Below, in pieces: positions 62,744 to 64,000 of a DNA stretch of 64,000 nt. Numbering within the stretch: the stretch's first letter is position 1; each line of letters begins with the position of its first letter. The translations under genes were made by a program, and so were the position numbers. Source of the stretch: Bifidobacterium cebidarum (GTDB lineage Bacteria; Actinomycetota; Actinomycetes; Actinomycetales; Bifidobacteriaceae); assembly GCF_009193305.1 (NCBI RefSeq), contig NZ_WBVS01000003.1, positions 1 to 64,000 of the forward strand, written 5' to 3'. Below the pieces are notes generated by a model. It had not been told where the DNA came from. It worked only from the letters and a program-made list of their open reading frames with translations, and made no database searches.

Positions 62744-63718
62744 ATGATTGGCAACAGCACTATTGACTCAATACTGAAAGCTATGCAGAACACGTTGGAC
62801 GCACGTCAGCTCAAACAACTCAAAGGCGTACTATCTTCCAATCTCATAGCGGAGATAAACACTGCTAACAGTAACGAAGCCGAAAAACTCCTAAGTTCAT
62901 TCCTTACCGCCAAGGAACTTGAAGGATGTAGCGAACGAACGTTGAAATACTACGATTCAACGCTTACCCATTACATCAGGAAAACCACCACTCCCCTGCC
63001 CCAAGTGGACACTGAACAGCTTCGCGCCTATCTCGCCGAATATCAGGCAACGCATGTCGTGGGCAAAGTCACAGTAGACAATATCCGGCGGATTCTCGCC
63101 ACGTTTTTCTCGTGGTTAGAGGATGAGGACTATATCGTCAAAAGCCCGGCACGCAAGATACGTCGAGTGAAAGCTCCGATTAGAGTCAAGGAAACCATCT
63201 CAGACGAAGATATGGAGCGTTTGCGAGACGGCTGCGAAACGCCACGAGACCTCGCAATAATCGACTTGCTCTCCTCCACCGGCATGCGAGTCGGCGAATT
63301 GGTAAAACTTGACCGTGACAGCATTAATCTCCACGAACGTGAATGCATCGTGCAAGGTAAAGGCAACAAGGAACGAAAAGCTTACTTCGACGCCAGAGCC
63401 AAGCTTCACCTTAAGGAATATCTGCAAGGTCGCAACGACACCAACCCCGCCTTGTTCGTCAGTCTCAACGGCAGCCACAAACGCATCGCCATCTGTTCCG
63501 TAGAAAGTCGACTGCGCACTCTCGGAAGGAAACTGCAACTTCCCCGCATCCACCCGCATAAGTTCCGCCGCACTATGGCCACCAACGCCATCAATCGCGG
63601 CATGCCAGTGGAACAAGTGCAGAAACTGCTCGGTCATGTCAAGATAGACACCACTATGCAGTATGCATTGGTCAGTCAAAGCAACGTGAAGGCATCACAT
63701 CGAAAGTATCTAGGGTAA
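62744..63718 (+). CDS. Tyrosine recombinase / site-specific integrase
   Basis: The 324-residue product from ATG 62744 (MIGNSTIDS) was preferred over the frame start at 62627, which overlaps hsdS. An N-terminal SAM-like arm/core-binding domain (about residues 45-145) with LEGCSERTLKYYDSTLTHYI is followed by the catalytic domain (about 160-324). The R-H-x-x-R-H-Y set is visible: Arg in SSTGMRVGELVKL, HKFRRTMATNAI, LLGHVKIDTTMQYA with His and the nucleophile Tyr. Recombinases of this type beside hsdS genes drive specificity switching in bifidobacteria and lactobacilli. It has the same AT-richer composition as hsdS. Confidence 0.93.
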   Translation: MIGNSTIDSILKAMQNTLDARQLKQLKGVLSSNLIAEINTANSNEAEKLLSSFLTAKELEGCSERTLKYYDSTLTHYIRKTTTPLPQVDTEQLRAYLAEYQATHVVGKVTVDNIRRILATFFSWLEDEDYIVKSPARKIRRVKAPIRVKETISDEDMERLRDGCETPRDLAIIDLLSSTGMRVGELVKLDRDSINLHERECIVQGKGNKERKAYFDARAKLHLKEYLQGRNDTNPALFVSLNGSHKRIAICSVESRLRTLGRKLQLPRIHPHKFRRTMATNAINRGMPVEQVQKLLGHVKIDTTMQYALVSQSNVKASHRKYLG

Positions 63719-63733
63719 TCAGCGTTATCCTTC

Positions 63734-63739
63734 TATAAT
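63734..63739 (+). promoter_or_regulatory. Candidate -10 element (TATAAT) before the last ORF
   Basis: A consensus TATAAT lies 16 bp behind the integrase stop and 48 bp before the TTG start at 63787. A -35 element is not convincing. It suggests independent transcription of the last ORF. Confidence 0.45.
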
Positions 63740-63786
63740 CGAAACCAGTACAAATCATCCCCGGTAAAGCTGAAAGGAGAAGCACT

Positions 63787-64000
63787 TTGAGCACATCTCA
63801 AATCAGTTCAAGGCATTCGAATCATACTGCATATCTTAGTGCAGAGAACGGCTTTACTGTGTTTGAATATGGCAAAGCCCGTATTCGGTTCCGCGCTCCT
63901 TATTCGCTAGAGCGATATACCGGTGTCAAGCAATGGGACAACGGATATCTCGTCGTGAATGCAAAATACAAGCACAACACTGCGCCAGAAGAGGAATATA
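63787..64000 (+). CDS. Unrecognised protein, 3' end outside the window
   Basis: From TTG at 63787 the frame is open to the window edge (71 codons). AAGGAG lies at 63774-63779, seven bases before the start, which is strong support. The product begins MSTSQISSRHSNHTAYLSAE and continues with GFTVFEYGKARIRFRAPYSL and YTGVKQWDNGYLVVNAKY, a soluble alpha/beta-looking sequence. I do not recognise the family. Its place behind the hsdS-linked integrase suggests it belongs to the same restriction-modification or accessory locus. Confidence 0.65.
   Translation, partial: MSTSQISSRHSNHTAYLSAENGFTVFEYGKARIRFRAPYSLERYTGVKQWDNGYLVVNAKYKHNTAPEEEY

Overview
The window reads as chromosomal core DNA of a Bifidobacterium, most likely of the longum/breve group. 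The evidence is the high G+C content, the actinobacterial gene order rpsD - DUF948 gene - small membrane protein - alaS - ruvX - mltG - (A24 peptidase) - aroC - aroK/B, the fused shikimate kinase/dehydroquinate synthase, the SufBDCSU operon and the frequent GTG/TTG starts. There is no prophage, CRISPR array, rRNA operon or complete insertion sequence. One tRNA gene, tRNA-Leu(GAG), is present.

Layout. 0-8.7 kb is an accessory transport and stress block: two tandem YhgE/Pip membrane proteins, a MarR-controlled MFS exporter, and a divergent TetR / flavin oxidoreductase pair. Two perfect inverted repeats mark the likely MarR and TetR operators. 8.7-15.3 kb is housekeeping: hemW, lepA, rpsT, a TRIC-type channel, ilvE and rplY. 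15.3-22 kb holds an alpha/beta hydrolase, a three-gene proton-translocating transhydrogenase (pntA split into two ORFs, plus pntB) and a long-chain acyl-CoA ligase. 22-28.7 kb is the phoH - ybeY - CNNM/CorC-like - era cluster, preceded by a HIT protein and rsmE, then tRNA-Leu and a SpoU methyltransferase. 28.9-30.1 kb is glgC (glycogen). 30.2-36.4 kb is the complete SUF Fe-S assembly operon (sufB-D-C-S-U and a DUF59 gene), all on the minus strand, with a long RNA hairpin between sufC and sufS. 36.5-50.6 kb runs on the minus strand through an L,D-transpeptidase, pyrG, the aromatic pathway (aroQ, aroKB, aroC), mltG, ruvX, alaS and rpsD. The A24 prepilin peptidase is the only plus-strand gene there. 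51-56 kb is the PcrA/UvrD helicase and a xanthine salvage pair (xpt plus permease). 56-62 kb is a DUF2975/HTH pair, an AlbA_2/ATPase regulator and a three-gene ABC-2 exporter. From 62 kb to the end the base composition becomes more AT-rich. This part carries a truncated type I restriction specificity gene (hsdS) bounded by a perfect 16-bp inverted repeat, an adjacent tyrosine recombinase, and the start of an unrecognised ORF.

The main points beyond routine annotation are structural DNA features. (1) The hsdS fragment, paired 16-bp sites and integrase look like part of a DNA-inversion (phase-variation) locus. (2) A perfect 35-bp inverted repeat near 49.1 kb holds four copies of TGACTGTAGGTTTT. 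(3) A palindromic dispersed repeat occurs twice (15.5 and 50.9 kb), each copy inside direct repeats 101 bp apart. (4) The last codons of pntB, era and pcrA are each duplicated, directly or inverted, just downstream of the stop codon. (5) An 87-nt hairpin lies inside the suf operon. All functional statements below come from reading the sequence and recognising motifs. No database search was run.
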